Assembly (NCBI GenBank): GCA_035623985.1
Contig: DASPSJ010000052.1
Location: forward strand, 7,484 to 71,483
Reading direction: 5' to 3'
From: DAHUYF01 sp035623985
GTDB taxonomy: Bacteria > Pseudomonadota > Alphaproteobacteria > ATCC43930 > CGMCC-115725
Length of the DNA: 64,000 nt
Shown: piece after piece, positions 16,487-24,757 of the stretch
Numbering within the stretch: position 1 is the stretch's first letter
Layout: each line of letters starts with the position of its first letter
Position numbers and translations under genes: made by a program
The notes under the pieces: generated by a model
Told to the model about the DNA's origin: nothing
Database searches by the model: none
What the model saw: only the letters and a program-made list of their open reading frames with translations

Positions 16487-17521
16487 CTACCGTGCGCGGT
16501 ATTCCTTGCCGACCTTTTCGATGAAGCTCGCCTTCTTCAGAACGATGCTGATGTCCCGTTCATCGAGATCAAGGCCTTGGCCACCAAGTTCACGCGCTTC
16601 ACGGACGAGTTGATCGAAGGTGAATGTTGCGCCGGGTGCCGTCGTCAGCGAGATAGCGGCAATCTCCAGCAGCGTCGCAATTACCCCAAGGTCTTTTGGC
16701 GATGGAGCGGCGTTCTTGTGAAGAACCCGGCGCCCGGCATTGTAAGATAGCTGCTCGTGCCCCACATCAGCGTCATAAGCCATAATCGTCGTCCCCCTCT
16801 CGGTTTCGTTAGAGCTTTTGGCGTTCTTATGATCCTGCGCCACCAGTTCGATTGCAGTCTTATTCAATCTCCTTAATATTTTCGACTGCGGCTCATTGCC
16901 TGAGCGTCGACCCCGTGGCAATTGATGATATTGGGGGTCGTCGTTGCCTAATTGCAACAGTGCGTCCCAGCGGTCGGCCTTGAGTAAAGCTAACAGCTTT
17001 TCACCCGGCAATGGTCCGCCAAGCGCCGCAGCGCGGCGAAGCCCAAGTGCTAGCGCATCATGTAGAGATGTTTTGACATCTGCAACTTCCTCGATTTGTC
17101 GTTCGCACAGCGCGGCGACAACCATCATTCCGGTGCGAGGACCGATTGTACATTCCGATACGTCCGGTCGATAGATGACGCGAAGATTGTCGGCTACCTC
17201 AAGTCGCCGTAACGGTAGCGGGTGGTGATCAATCAGGAAGAAGCGCTTCTTCGGATAGCCCTGCACGAAGTTCGTGAGCGCCTTAGCTTCCGCGGCGTAT
17301 GATGCCGGTGCGAACATCAGGTCAACGAAGAACACGTAATCAGCGGCCTCGATTTCCCCAATAGTTTCAAGGTTAGTCCACGCCTTGTGATCCTTCGTTC
17401 GCTCTGGGTCTACCACTACATCGACTTTAAACGAATCTATGCGAGCAAGATTCCGGCGAACCTGTTCGGCAATCAGATGCCCATCCGCATCTGCATGTCC
17501 GACGATAAGTACTTTTGTCAT
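16487..17521 (-). CDS. DHH-superfamily phosphoesterase without DHHA1 domain
   Basis: 344 aa. The DHH phosphoesterase motifs are visible in order: motif I HADADGH near residue 8, motif II FVDLMF, and motif III LIDHHP. DHH enzymes are Mn-dependent and cleave small phosphodiesters such as cyclic dinucleotide products, short RNA or pAp. The usual C-terminal DHHA1 substrate-binding domain is not recognisable. Instead a polar linker leads to a small C-terminal segment (TFDQLVREARELGGQGLDL to EKVGKEYRAR) that could be a winged helix. ATG 17521 overlaps the partner's stop as ATGA; an in-frame GTG at 17530 is less likely. Base composition is clearly lower in GC than the neighbours, suggesting acquisition. 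Function unknown; candidate nucleotide-signalling or defence gene. Confidence 0.8.
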   Translation of the reverse strand: MTKVLIVGHADADGHLIAEQVRRNLARIDSFKVDVVVDPERTKDHKAWTNLETIGEIEAADYVFFVDLMFAPASYAAEAKALTNFVQGYPKKRFFLIDHHPLPLRRLEVADNLRVIYRPDVSECTIGPRTGMMVVAALCERQIEEVADVKTSLHDALALGLRRAAALGGPLPGEKLLALLKADRWDALLQLGNDDPQYHQLPRGRRSGNEPQSKILRRLNKTAIELVAQDHKNAKSSNETERGTTIMAYDADVGHEQLSYNAGRRVLHKNAAPSPKDLGVIATLLEIAAISLTTAPGATFTFDQLVREARELGGQGLDLDERDISIVLKKASFIEKVGKEYRAR

Positions 17522-18207
17522 GGTGCACACCCCAACCTTCGCGCCAGGGACATGGGGATAACAAAAGAGACTTTGGCCTTCGCGCGACTATCATCAATCC
17601 CCCCTAAAGAATTGAGCCGGCCGACTTGGCTCTTCCTCCACATCACGTCAATATGGCTCGGCTCCAAGTCGGTGTTGCTGAGGTCCATGTGAGCCAAGTT
17701 GGCTTTGGCTGTTGGCTCATGAGTCTTGGGGTCTCTTGGCATAGGTTGCCCGACGAAGATCTCGATCGCGGTGACGGGTGCGAATCGTGTTGGCGGGAAT
17801 TGCTGGAATGGTCCAAGCACCAGAGCCTCCGATGGGCAAGTCTCACGATCGAATGGAATTTCGCGTACGATGTGAATTGCCACCAATTCGCCTGCCCGAG
17901 AATTTTGAAGCGCCGTTGTATTAACGCGCCAGCCAGGGTGGTCTCGGAGCGCAAGCGCCACTCGAGCTAGAACTTCAAGGCGAGTAAGGTTCGGCAGCAA
18001 AAGCGCTGCAGCGGAGATTGATGGGTCTGCGACATACCGGTCGATACGCTTTGCAATTGTGCGGGCGATTCGTGCTGGCGGACCATTGCTGGGCAATTCG
18101 ACGATTTTCTGCCCGAACTCGTTCGGGCGAGTCGCAAGCCATCGTGCAAAGACACACCCAATTGCGGCCTGCCTTCTCCACTCTAGATAAGTAGCCCGCG
18201 CAGACAT
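17518..18207 (-). CDS. Unrecognised partner of the DHH protein
   Basis: 229 aa from ATG 18207, first gene of a two-gene minus-strand operon. I do not recognise it. The N-terminus (SARATYLEWRRQAAIGCVFA) is basic and helical. A middle region reads ALLLPNLTRLEVLARVALAL. The C-terminal half holds VTAIEIFVGQPMPRDPKTHE, ANLAHMDLSNTDL, and GRLNSLGGIDDSRAKAKVSF, which look like conserved-domain signatures. There is no signal peptide or membrane segment. An upstream TTG (18243) would lie before the predicted transcription start and was rejected. The coupled stop/start with the DHH gene and the shared low GC say the two act together. Confidence 0.72.
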   Translation of the reverse strand: MSARATYLEWRRQAAIGCVFARWLATRPNEFGQKIVELPSNGPPARIARTIAKRIDRYVADPSISAAALLLPNLTRLEVLARVALALRDHPGWRVNTTALQNSRAGELVAIHIVREIPFDRETCPSEALVLGPFQQFPPTRFAPVTAIEIFVGQPMPRDPKTHEPTAKANLAHMDLSNTDLEPSHIDVMWRKSQVGRLNSLGGIDDSRAKAKVSFVIPMSLARRLGCAP

Positions 18208-18245
18208 CCGTCGAAGCGTCCCCCACCGCTTCGCCACGGGCAAAA

Positions 18246-18274
18246 ACTATACAACCATTCGTCATGTACTGAAA
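18246..18274 (-). promoter_or_regulatory. Predicted promoter of the DHH two-gene operon
   Basis: On the minus strand TTTCAG (18274-18269) and TATAGT (18251-18246) are exactly 17 bp apart. The expected start point near 18239 leaves a leader of about 32 nt before ATG 18207. The region 18208-18444 is AT-richer than its surroundings and has no gene. Confidence 0.5.
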
Positions 18275-18444
18275 CTACATATAGCGGCCGACCAACGCGT
18301 AACGTCCGATTCGGCGCAAATTTCTGGAACAAAATTGGAATGCCAAGGGTTTTTTGTCCAAGGCGCGAATTGCACGCATATTAACCTTTGCGGTTCACGG
18401 ACCTTCATCTACGAAGCTGCTGAGCGGAGAGCGAGTGAAATTCC

Positions 18445-19602
18445 TCACTCCTCAATCCCCAGCTCCTCCAGCAGCTTGGCGCGGTCGGCGTCGAGGGCGG
18501 GGGCGGGGGAGCGGGTCGGCGGATCGGGAAGGCCGGAGAATTTCAGCGGATTGCCGGCAAGCGTGAGCGTGCCGGCGACGGGATCCTCCATCGTCACCAG
18601 CATGTTGCGCGCGGCGACCTGCGGATGGGCGAGCGCCTCGGCCACGGTGTTGATGGGGCCGCAGGGGACGTCGGCGCGTCCGATGATCTCGATCCAGGCG
18701 GCGGTGGGCCGCTTGCCGAGCTCCGCCTCGATCTCGGCCTTGAGCCTCGCCTGGTTGCGGCAGCGCAGATCGTTGGTCTTGTACGCCGCCGCCGCGGCGA
18801 GGTCGGGGCGGCCGAGCGCCTGGCAGAGCTTGCGAAAGATCGCGTCATTGCCGGCGGCGATGATCATCCAGCCGTCGGCGGTGGCGAAGGCCTCGAAAGG
18901 CGTGATCGAAGGGTGGCGCGCGCCCAATGGCCCCGGCACCTCGGCGGTCACGGTGTAGCGCATGATCGCGTTCTCGAGCAGCGCGAGCTGGCAGTCGAAC
19001 ATGGCAATGTCGACTTTGGTCGCCTCGCCGGTCTTCTCGCGATGGAGGAGGGCGGCGTTGACCGCGACGGCGGCATAGAGCCCGACGCCGATGTCGCCGA
19101 TCGACATGCCGATGCGCACCGGCGGCTGGCCGGGATGGCCGGTGATGCTCATGATCCCGCCGAGGCCCTGCACCACCATGTCGTAGACCGGGCGATCGGC
19201 GTAAGGCCCGGTATGGCCGAAGCCGGAGGCCGAGGCATAGATCAGCCGCGGATAGCGCGGGTGCAGGCTCTCCCAGCCATAGCCCAGCTTCTCCATCGTG
19301 CCGGGGCGGAAATTCTCGAGCACGACGTCGCCCTTGCCGAGCAGCGCCTCGAAGATGCGCCGGTCGCCGGCGGCCTTGAGGTCGAGCGCGATCGATTCCT
19401 TGCCGCGGTTGATCGAGGCGAAATAGGCCGAGCGGCCCTTGACGAAGGGGCCGTATTCGCGCGCGTCGTCGCCCTTGCCGGGCTGCTCGACCTTGATGAC
19501 GCGGGCGCCAAGCTCGGCCATGAGAAAGCTGCAATAGGGTCCCGCGAGAATGCGCGAGAGATCGATGACGGTGATGCCGGCGAGCGGCCCCGAAGCGGCC
19601 AT
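18445..19602 (-). CDS. CaiB/BaiF family III CoA-transferase
   Basis: 385-aa enzyme that moves CoA between carboxylic acids through an aspartyl-CoA thioester. The N-terminal signature VIDLSRILAGPYCSFLMAELGA is followed by VIKVEQPGKGDDAREYGP. The catalytic Asp is about residue 141 in PVYDMVVQGLGG. The C-terminal half carries CGPINTVAEALAHPQ. Complete and of normal length for a single-subunit (homodimeric interlocked) member. Substrate class (formyl, succinyl, carnitine-type) cannot be decided. No obvious partner gene; the next gene on this strand is a GNAT acetyltransferase 73 bp upstream. Confidence 0.92.
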   Translation of the reverse strand: MAASGPLAGITVIDLSRILAGPYCSFLMAELGARVIKVEQPGKGDDAREYGPFVKGRSAYFASINRGKESIALDLKAAGDRRIFEALLGKGDVVLENFRPGTMEKLGYGWESLHPRYPRLIYASASGFGHTGPYADRPVYDMVVQGLGGIMSITGHPGQPPVRIGMSIGDIGVGLYAAVAVNAALLHREKTGEATKVDIAMFDCQLALLENAIMRYTVTAEVPGPLGARHPSITPFEAFATADGWMIIAAGNDAIFRKLCQALGRPDLAAAAAYKTNDLRCRNQARLKAEIEAELGKRPTAAWIEIIGRADVPCGPINTVAEALAHPQVAARNMLVTMEDPVAGTLTLAGNPLKFSGLPDPPTRSPAPALDADRAKLLEELGIEE

Positions 19603-19674
19603 TGCTGGTGTGCCTTGCGGTGATTGACACCGGCTCTTAGCGCAGGCCCACCGGCGCGTCCATCGCCCGGCGCC

Positions 19675-20136
19675 TCACGAACGCGGCGCCAGATCCATCT
19701 GATAGGTGATCCATCCCGTCCGCGTTGCGAGCCGGTCATAGACACCCCGCGCGCGGTAGTTGTCGTCGCCGGTGAGCCAGCGGATGAGCGTCCAGCCGCG
19801 CTCGCGCGCAAGCGCCGCCATCGCCGCGATGAGCCGGTCGGCGACGCGCCGGCCGCGCAGTTGCGGGTCGACGAAGAGATCGTCGAGGAAGCCCGCGGTG
19901 GTGCCGGTCAAGGGGCGCGGCATCGGGCGGAAATGCGCAAGGCCGACGACGCGGCCGCCGCCGGTGCGGGCGAGCAGCGCCTCGAGATCGTGCGCGGGGT
20001 CGAGCAGCCAGCCCCACACCGTGCCGGCGATCGCGTCGGTCATCGGCATCCTGTAGAAGCGGGCGTAGCCCTCATAGAGACCGCGCCATTGGGCGTAATC
20101 GCGCGGCTCTGGCGGTCCGATGCCGATCTCTTCCAT
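19675..20136 (-). CDS. GNAT-family N-acetyltransferase
   Basis: 153-aa single-domain acetyltransferase. The acetyl-CoA-binding motif A is GFLDDLFVDPQLRGRRVADRL (LFVDPQLRGRRVA around residue 93), where the R/Q-x-x-G-x-A-type loop is GRRVA. Motif B lies around ARGVYDRLATRTGWITYQM. The acceptor is unknown. It is divergent from an alpha/beta hydrolase 53 bp away, so the two likely share a control region. Confidence 0.87.
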   Translation of the reverse strand: MEEIGIGPPEPRDYAQWRGLYEGYARFYRMPMTDAIAGTVWGWLLDPAHDLEALLARTGGGRVVGLAHFRPMPRPLTGTTAGFLDDLFVDPQLRGRRVADRLIAAMAALARERGWTLIRWLTGDDNYRARGVYDRLATRTGWITYQMDLAPRS

Positions 20137-20189
20137 GGCGGGCTTGATCCCCCGGGCGGGCTGGGCGATGGTCGGCGAGCTAACACGGG

Positions 20190-21047
20190 ATGGCGCTCAT
20201 GTCCATGATCCCCCGCAGTCTCGCCTGCCTCGGCCCGCACGGCTTCCATCGCCTCGCCTATTGGGAATGGCCGGGCCCCCAGGGCGCGCCCACCGTGCTG
20301 TGCGTGCACGGGCTCACCCGCAACGGCCGCGATTTCGACGCGCTCGCCGCCGCGCTCTCGGCCGAGCGCCGCGTCGTCTGCCCCGATTTTCCCGGCCGCG
20401 GGCAGAGCGAGTGGCTGAGCCATCCCGGCGATTACGGCTATCCGCTCTACCTCGCCGACATGGCGGCGCTGATCGCGCGCCTCGACGTCGACGGCCTCGA
20501 CTGGGTCGGAACCTCGATGGGCGGGCTCGTCGGCATGATGCTGGCGGCGCAAAAGGGGACGCCGATCCGGCGGCTCCTGGTGAACGACGTGGGCCCGCTC
20601 ATCGCCAAGGAGGGGATTGCGCGCATCGCCACCTATGTCGGGCGCGACCCGAGCTTCGCCGACGCGGCGGCGCTCGAGGCGGCGCTGCGCGAGATCGCCG
20701 CGAGCTTCGGCCCCTTGAGCGACGCGCAATGGCGCCATCTCGCCACCATCAGCACGCGGCAGAAGCCCGATGGCAGCCTCGGCTTCGCCTATGACCCGCA
20801 TATCGGAGACGCCTTCCGCGAGGCGCCGGCCGAGGACGTCGATCTCTGGCCCGCATGGGATGCGATCACTTGCCCGACGCTGGTGCTGCGCGGCGCGCAA
20901 TCCGACCTGCTGCGCCCGGACGATGCCCAGGCGATGACGCAGCGCGGCCCCAAGGCGCGGCTGGTGGAATTTCCCGGCATCGGCCACGCGCCGACGCTGA
21001 TGGCCGAGGACCAGATCGCGGTGGTGCGCGGTTTCCTCAACGGTTGA
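20190..21047 (+). CDS. Alpha/beta hydrolase
   Basis: 285-aa serine hydrolase. The oxyanion region is LCVHGLTRNGRDFD, the nucleophile elbow GTSMGGLVG, the acid lies near VLRGAQSDLL and the catalytic His is in FPGIGHAPTLMA. The cap region between the elbow and the acid is helical, as in haloalkane-dehalogenase-like and meta-cleavage hydrolases. ATG 20190 was used; an in-frame ATG 12 bp later is also possible. There is no signal peptide, so it is cytoplasmic. Substrate unknown. Confidence 0.9.
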   Translation: MALMSMIPRSLACLGPHGFHRLAYWEWPGPQGAPTVLCVHGLTRNGRDFDALAAALSAERRVVCPDFPGRGQSEWLSHPGDYGYPLYLADMAALIARLDVDGLDWVGTSMGGLVGMMLAAQKGTPIRRLLVNDVGPLIAKEGIARIATYVGRDPSFADAAALEAALREIAASFGPLSDAQWRHLATISTRQKPDGSLGFAYDPHIGDAFREAPAEDVDLWPAWDAITCPTLVLRGAQSDLLRPDDAQAMTQRGPKARLVEFPGIGHAPTLMAEDQIAVVRGFLNG

Positions 21048-21090
21048 GTGGCGCCCAGCCAGGTTCTCACAGCCGTGGCGTGATTTTTTA

Positions 21091-21119
21091 TTGCCACCCA
21101 CAACCTTCGCGTCTATAGT
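21091..21119 (+). promoter_or_regulatory. Predicted promoter of the CHASE2 operon
   Basis: TTGCCA (21091-21096) and TATAGT (21114-21119) are separated by 17 bp in a locally AT-rich stretch, about 140 bp before the GTG start at 21259. The expected start point is near 21126, leaving a leader of about 130 nt in which I see no gene. Confidence 0.55.
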
Positions 21120-21258
21120 TTAAAGTGTACCGGGCAAAGCGTGCGCCCGGCGCCAAGAAACTCATTGATGGGAACGAAACAACCGGTCCGGTGGGACGGG
21201 CAGCAGCGCTTTGTCCAAAGCGCTACGTCCGCGCAGCGTCTTGTGGGAGGCACAGGCG

Positions 21259-22806
21259 GTGGGCGATCGCAAGCGGTATTGGCCCAGCTTTGGGCGGACG
21301 TTCGTCATCTTGGGCCTCTCCTGGCTCGCCATCCTCTGGCTCGATCCCCTCGGCTTCATCACCGATGCGCGGCTCAAGAGCCAGGAAATCGTCGCCAAAC
21401 TCACCGCCCCTTTTTATGGCTACAAGTCGCAGGCGTATGGGCAGAGCAAGATCGCAGTGGTGTTGATCACCGACAAGACGCTCGAGGCGGAGGACGAGAC
21501 CTTTCCTCTGCCGCTGGTGAAGCATCGCCATTACCTCGAGAAAATCGTCGAGCAGGCTCCCGCAGCGGTGTTCGTCGACCTCGCCTTCCTCGGCGAGCGA
21601 TACGGCGAGAAGCTGTCGGATCTGACGGAGCCTTTTGCGAACAGCAACATCCCCTTCTTCTTTGCCGGAGGCGGGCCGGACGAGAAGATGCCACTGGAAC
21701 TCAAGAGTCACTGGGCGATCACCGCCTGGGAGGCGCCCGAGGGCCAGTACCCGCTGTTCGAAGCGGAAGATCAGCGGCGCCCCACCGCGGCGATGGCGCT
21801 CTATCAAAGTCTCTGCAAAAGCGAAGCGGGTTGCTGGGATCGCCGGACGCGCAAGCATTTTTACGATCAGTTCTATGACAATCTGGTCGTGCAATGGGGC
21901 GCCGTGCCGGCGCCGCAGCAATTCTACGTGTCCAGCGTCCCGACAGAATGCCACCTGAGGGGCGCGGAAAAGGGCGCGGTCGGATGGATGAGCCGGTTTC
22001 TAGAGGCGCTCTACCTGGCGGCGGACGCGATCGTCCCGGGCCTGGAACTCGATCGGCGGCAACCCTGCTTCTATGCGTTGACCATAAAAGCCGAGACACT
22101 CGATCACTGGAATGACACCGGAGACCTGCGGGAGCTGTTGAACGGGCGGGTCGTGCTCTATGGCGCGAACGTTGCTGGCGTGCCCGATCTGACCTATTCG
22201 ACCGTGCACGGCAAGGTGCCAAGCGTGTTCATGCACGCCATGGCGCTCGACAACCTATTGACCTACGGATCACACTACTATCACGAGCCCCGCGCTTGGC
22301 AGCCGACCCTTCTCGATCTCGTCTTCGGGCTCATCTTGATCCTGATCCAGAGCTTTATCGGAGGCGACGCGCCCAAGGGCCGTCGCGCCGACGAGACCAA
22401 CGAGGTGTCGCGCGATGGTTTTCCTCCGGTAGTCCTGTTGGTCGTGCTCTGGGAGAGAGGTCGCACCGACACGGCCGTACTCTCCAGATTGATCACCGTG
22501 CTATCCAAATCGATCACCGTACTCTTCAGATTAATCACCGCACTCTCCAGATCCATCAAGGTGTCGATCGATGTGATGAGAAGGTTTTTTCATCTGGTGA
22601 TCCTAGCTGTGGTGCTCTTGGATTTCGCGCTCAACCAGATCTGGCTGCATTGGGCCGTCAAAAACTGGCTGGGCTCGGTCATCTTCATCGAGCTGGGGCA
22701 CGTCGTGGCAGAACGCTTCCTCCCGCTCCATGCGAAGCAAGGCGAGACCAAGCCGCACTCTCATGAGCCGCGAAAAAACCAGTCAACTTCGGAGGCAAGG
22801 CCATGA
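21259..22806 (+). CDS. CHASE2-domain membrane sensor protein with heptad repeats
   Basis: 515 aa. TM1 is about residues 13-31 (FVILGLSWLAILWLDPLGF). A large extracytoplasmic CHASE2-type sensor follows (IAVVLITDKTLEAEDETFPL, AVFVDLAFLGE, then GRVVLYGANVAGVPDLTYST), and then at least two more TM segments (about 353-368 and 450-490). CHASE2 domains usually feed a kinase or cyclase; here no output domain follows. Instead a loop has four tandem 7-residue repeats (VLSRLIT, VLSKSIT, VLFRLIT, ALSRSIK). GTG 21259 was chosen because GGGAGG lies 8 bp before it; TTG 21211 is the longer alternative. It overlaps the next gene as ATGA. Confidence 0.8.
   Translation: MGDRKRYWPSFGRTFVILGLSWLAILWLDPLGFITDARLKSQEIVAKLTAPFYGYKSQAYGQSKIAVVLITDKTLEAEDETFPLPLVKHRHYLEKIVEQAPAAVFVDLAFLGERYGEKLSDLTEPFANSNIPFFFAGGGPDEKMPLELKSHWAITAWEAPEGQYPLFEAEDQRRPTAAMALYQSLCKSEAGCWDRRTRKHFYDQFYDNLVVQWGAVPAPQQFYVSSVPTECHLRGAEKGAVGWMSRFLEALYLAADAIVPGLELDRRQPCFYALTIKAETLDHWNDTGDLRELLNGRVVLYGANVAGVPDLTYSTVHGKVPSVFMHAMALDNLLTYGSHYYHEPRAWQPTLLDLVFGLILILIQSFIGGDAPKGRRADETNEVSRDGFPPVVLLVVLWERGRTDTAVLSRLITVLSKSITVLFRLITALSRSIKVSIDVMRRFFHLVILAVVLLDFALNQIWLHWAVKNWLGSVIFIELGHVVAERFLPLHAKQGETKPHSHEPRKNQSTSEARP
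22477..22560 (+). repeat. Four tandem 21-bp repeats inside the CHASE2 gene
   Basis: Four 21-bp units, beginning at 22477, 22498, 22519 and 22540, encode seven residues each (VLSRLIT, VLSKSIT, VLFRLIT, ALSRSIK). The units differ by a few bases, mostly conservative for the protein. The heptad period with regularly placed Leu/Ile suggests an amphipathic helix or coiled coil that could change length by slippage. Confidence 0.85.
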
Positions 22807-23213
22807 AACATCCTGGATACGTCGCATCCGTCGTCGCGCTCCTCGTCCTGGCTGAACCGGCCGCGCTCGATGCCGCCGGCACCGACAATCCGGCAAAGCC
22901 GATCGGGCAAGTGCTGGGGGTGCGCGGCGGCCTCACCGAGTTGCCCATCTTTAGCTGCACCGACGGCAACGCCAAACCCGGGGCAACGGTGCGCGCCGAG
23001 CTTTTGTCCAATGCCGACATCCTGACGGAGGAGAACAAAGGCATGCTCAAGGTGAAAGTGGGATCGGAAGGACAACCGATCTGCCTCGATCGGCGCCAAT
23101 TGGTCACGACGCTGCATCGCAGCGACGCCAAGGTTTGTGATCCCGTCACGAGCGTGGCGCCGGGATCGAAGGATCTGCGCTCGCAGGGCCTCGGCAACAG
23201 CGGATGCCGCTGA
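22803..23213 (+). CDS. Small exported protein, possibly SH3-like
   Basis: 136 aa. Residues 1-25 are a signal peptide with a likely cut after LDAAG or ALDA. The mature protein is about 110 residues with three or four Cys (FSCTDGN, PICLDRR, KVCDPVT, NSGCR) that may form disulfides. TVRAELLSNADILTEENKGMLKVKV resembles a bacterial SH3-like repeat. It overlaps the CHASE2 stop (ATGA) and its own stop touches the start of the M48 gene (TGATG). It is probably a periplasmic component of the same module; function unknown. Confidence 0.75.
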   Translation: MKHPGYVASVVALLVLAEPAALDAAGTDNPAKPIGQVLGVRGGLTELPIFSCTDGNAKPGATVRAELLSNADILTEENKGMLKVKVGSEGQPICLDRRQLVTTLHRSDAKVCDPVTSVAPGSKDLRSQGLGNSGCR

Positions 23214-24712
23214 TGAGCGCCCGTCTCTCGCCGCGCGCCGCCGCCCTGCTGGCGGCGCTCGCGCTCGCCGGCTGCTCCACGGTCGGCGCCGCGGTCGACA
23301 CCGTGACCGGCGCCGGCTCGCATGTCCCCGACAAGGGCAAGATGATCGATTCGCTCGGCCAGAAGCCCGAGCAGGTGCCACCTACCGCGGCGATAGGCCC
23401 GGATTCCACCTACGCGCTGGCGCGCAGCCACCTCATCAGCGGCGCGGGATTCATGCACGTCCCGGAGCTCGAAGCCTATGTCGGCGACGTGATGCGCCGG
23501 CTCCAGGCGCAGCTCCCGACGCCAAGCCCGCCGGTGAGGGTGTTCCTGTCGCCGATACGCTCGTTCGAGGCCGAGGGCTGTGCCGAGGGCGGCATCGTCA
23601 TCACGCTGGGGACGCTCTCGGCGCTGCGCTCGAGCGACGAGCTGGCCTTCATCCTTGCGCATGAGCTGTCGCACATTTATCTTGGCCATCAACGCAGCCG
23701 CGGCCAGCTCAATGATCTCACCCGCAAAGCCGCGATGCTGACGAACGTCGCGCTCAACGTCGAGAGCGCGTTCAGCGGCAAGCAGGACATGAAGGCGATG
23801 ATCGCAAACCAGGTGGCGCTGCTGGTCGCCGACGACGCGCTGTTCCCGGCCTGGAGCCGGGCGCAGGAGCAGGCGGCCGATGCGCTGGCGCTCGATCTCA
23901 TGCAACGCGCCGGCTATTCCAATCTCGGCGCCACCAACGTCATGGAGATCCTGCAGTCCGAGGACGAAAAACGGGCGGCGGCGAGAGCCAAGGCGGAAGC
24001 CGAGGCCAAGCAGGCGCAGGACGAGAAAATAAAGCAGTCGCTGCAATCGGGCAAAAGCGACGCGCTGAGCGATGCGCTCGGCAATGCCTTGAAGCAGGGG
24101 CTCGCCTCGACGCTGAGCGACGTCAAGGACACGCATGGCAGCGCCGCCGGCCGCGCCGATCTCGTCGTCGCCTATCTCCACCGCGAATATCCCGGCCTGC
24201 CCACGGATGCGAAGGAGGCGGACTGGAGCCGCACGCTTGCCCAACGCGATACGGCGCGGCGACTCACGAGCTATCGCAAGATCGGCGAAGCCGTCGAGAT
24301 GCTTCTGACCCAGCGCCCGAAGGAGGCGGCACCGGTGCTGCGCGACGCGACCATCACCGAGCTCAAGGGCGATCCCTACCTCGCCCTTGCCGAGTTCATG
24401 GAGCTGTCGGCGAACCATCGCGACGAGGAGGGGAGGCGGCTGCTGCGGCAGAGTATCGAGCGCGAGGACGCGCCGATGGTGAATTTCACATCGCTGGCGC
24501 AGAGCGAGAAGTCGAGCAAGCATCTTCCCGAGGCGATCCGGGTGATCGAGACGGCAAAGACGCGCTTCCAAGATCCCAGCGCGCTCTATCCCGTCGCCAT
24601 CGCCTATTACAAAGAGGCGGGCCGCGCGAGCGACGTCGCGCAAGTGCAGACGCGCTGCCAGCTCACCGGCGATCCCGGGCTCACCGAGCAATGCAAGGCC
24701 GCCGCAAAGTAG
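23213..24712 (+). CDS. M48-family metalloprotease lipoprotein
   Basis: 499 aa. The N-terminal signal ends in the lipobox LALAGC, so the protein should be anchored to a membrane facing the periplasm. The zinc motif HELSH starts at about residue 150, with the third ligand Glu in RAQEQAADALALDLMQRAGY, as in BepA/LoiP-type M48 peptidases. A charged helical region (DEKRAAARAKAEAEAKQAQD) follows. The C-terminal ~170 residues look like TPR-type helices, as in BepA. BepA-like enzymes work in outer-membrane protein quality control; that role is inferred. ATG 23213 overlaps the previous stop as TGATG; ATG 23204 is an alternative. Last gene of the CHASE2 operon. Confidence 0.88.
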   Translation: MSARLSPRAAALLAALALAGCSTVGAAVDTVTGAGSHVPDKGKMIDSLGQKPEQVPPTAAIGPDSTYALARSHLISGAGFMHVPELEAYVGDVMRRLQAQLPTPSPPVRVFLSPIRSFEAEGCAEGGIVITLGTLSALRSSDELAFILAHELSHIYLGHQRSRGQLNDLTRKAAMLTNVALNVESAFSGKQDMKAMIANQVALLVADDALFPAWSRAQEQAADALALDLMQRAGYSNLGATNVMEILQSEDEKRAAARAKAEAEAKQAQDEKIKQSLQSGKSDALSDALGNALKQGLASTLSDVKDTHGSAAGRADLVVAYLHREYPGLPTDAKEADWSRTLAQRDTARRLTSYRKIGEAVEMLLTQRPKEAAPVLRDATITELKGDPYLALAEFMELSANHRDEEGRRLLRQSIEREDAPMVNFTSLAQSEKSSKHLPEAIRVIETAKTRFQDPSALYPVAIAYYKEAGRASDVAQVQTRCQLTGDPGLTEQCKAAAK

Positions 24713-24757
24713 CAGGCCGCCGCCGGCAACGCCGATCCTGCGCCGGGGGCGCCGCGC

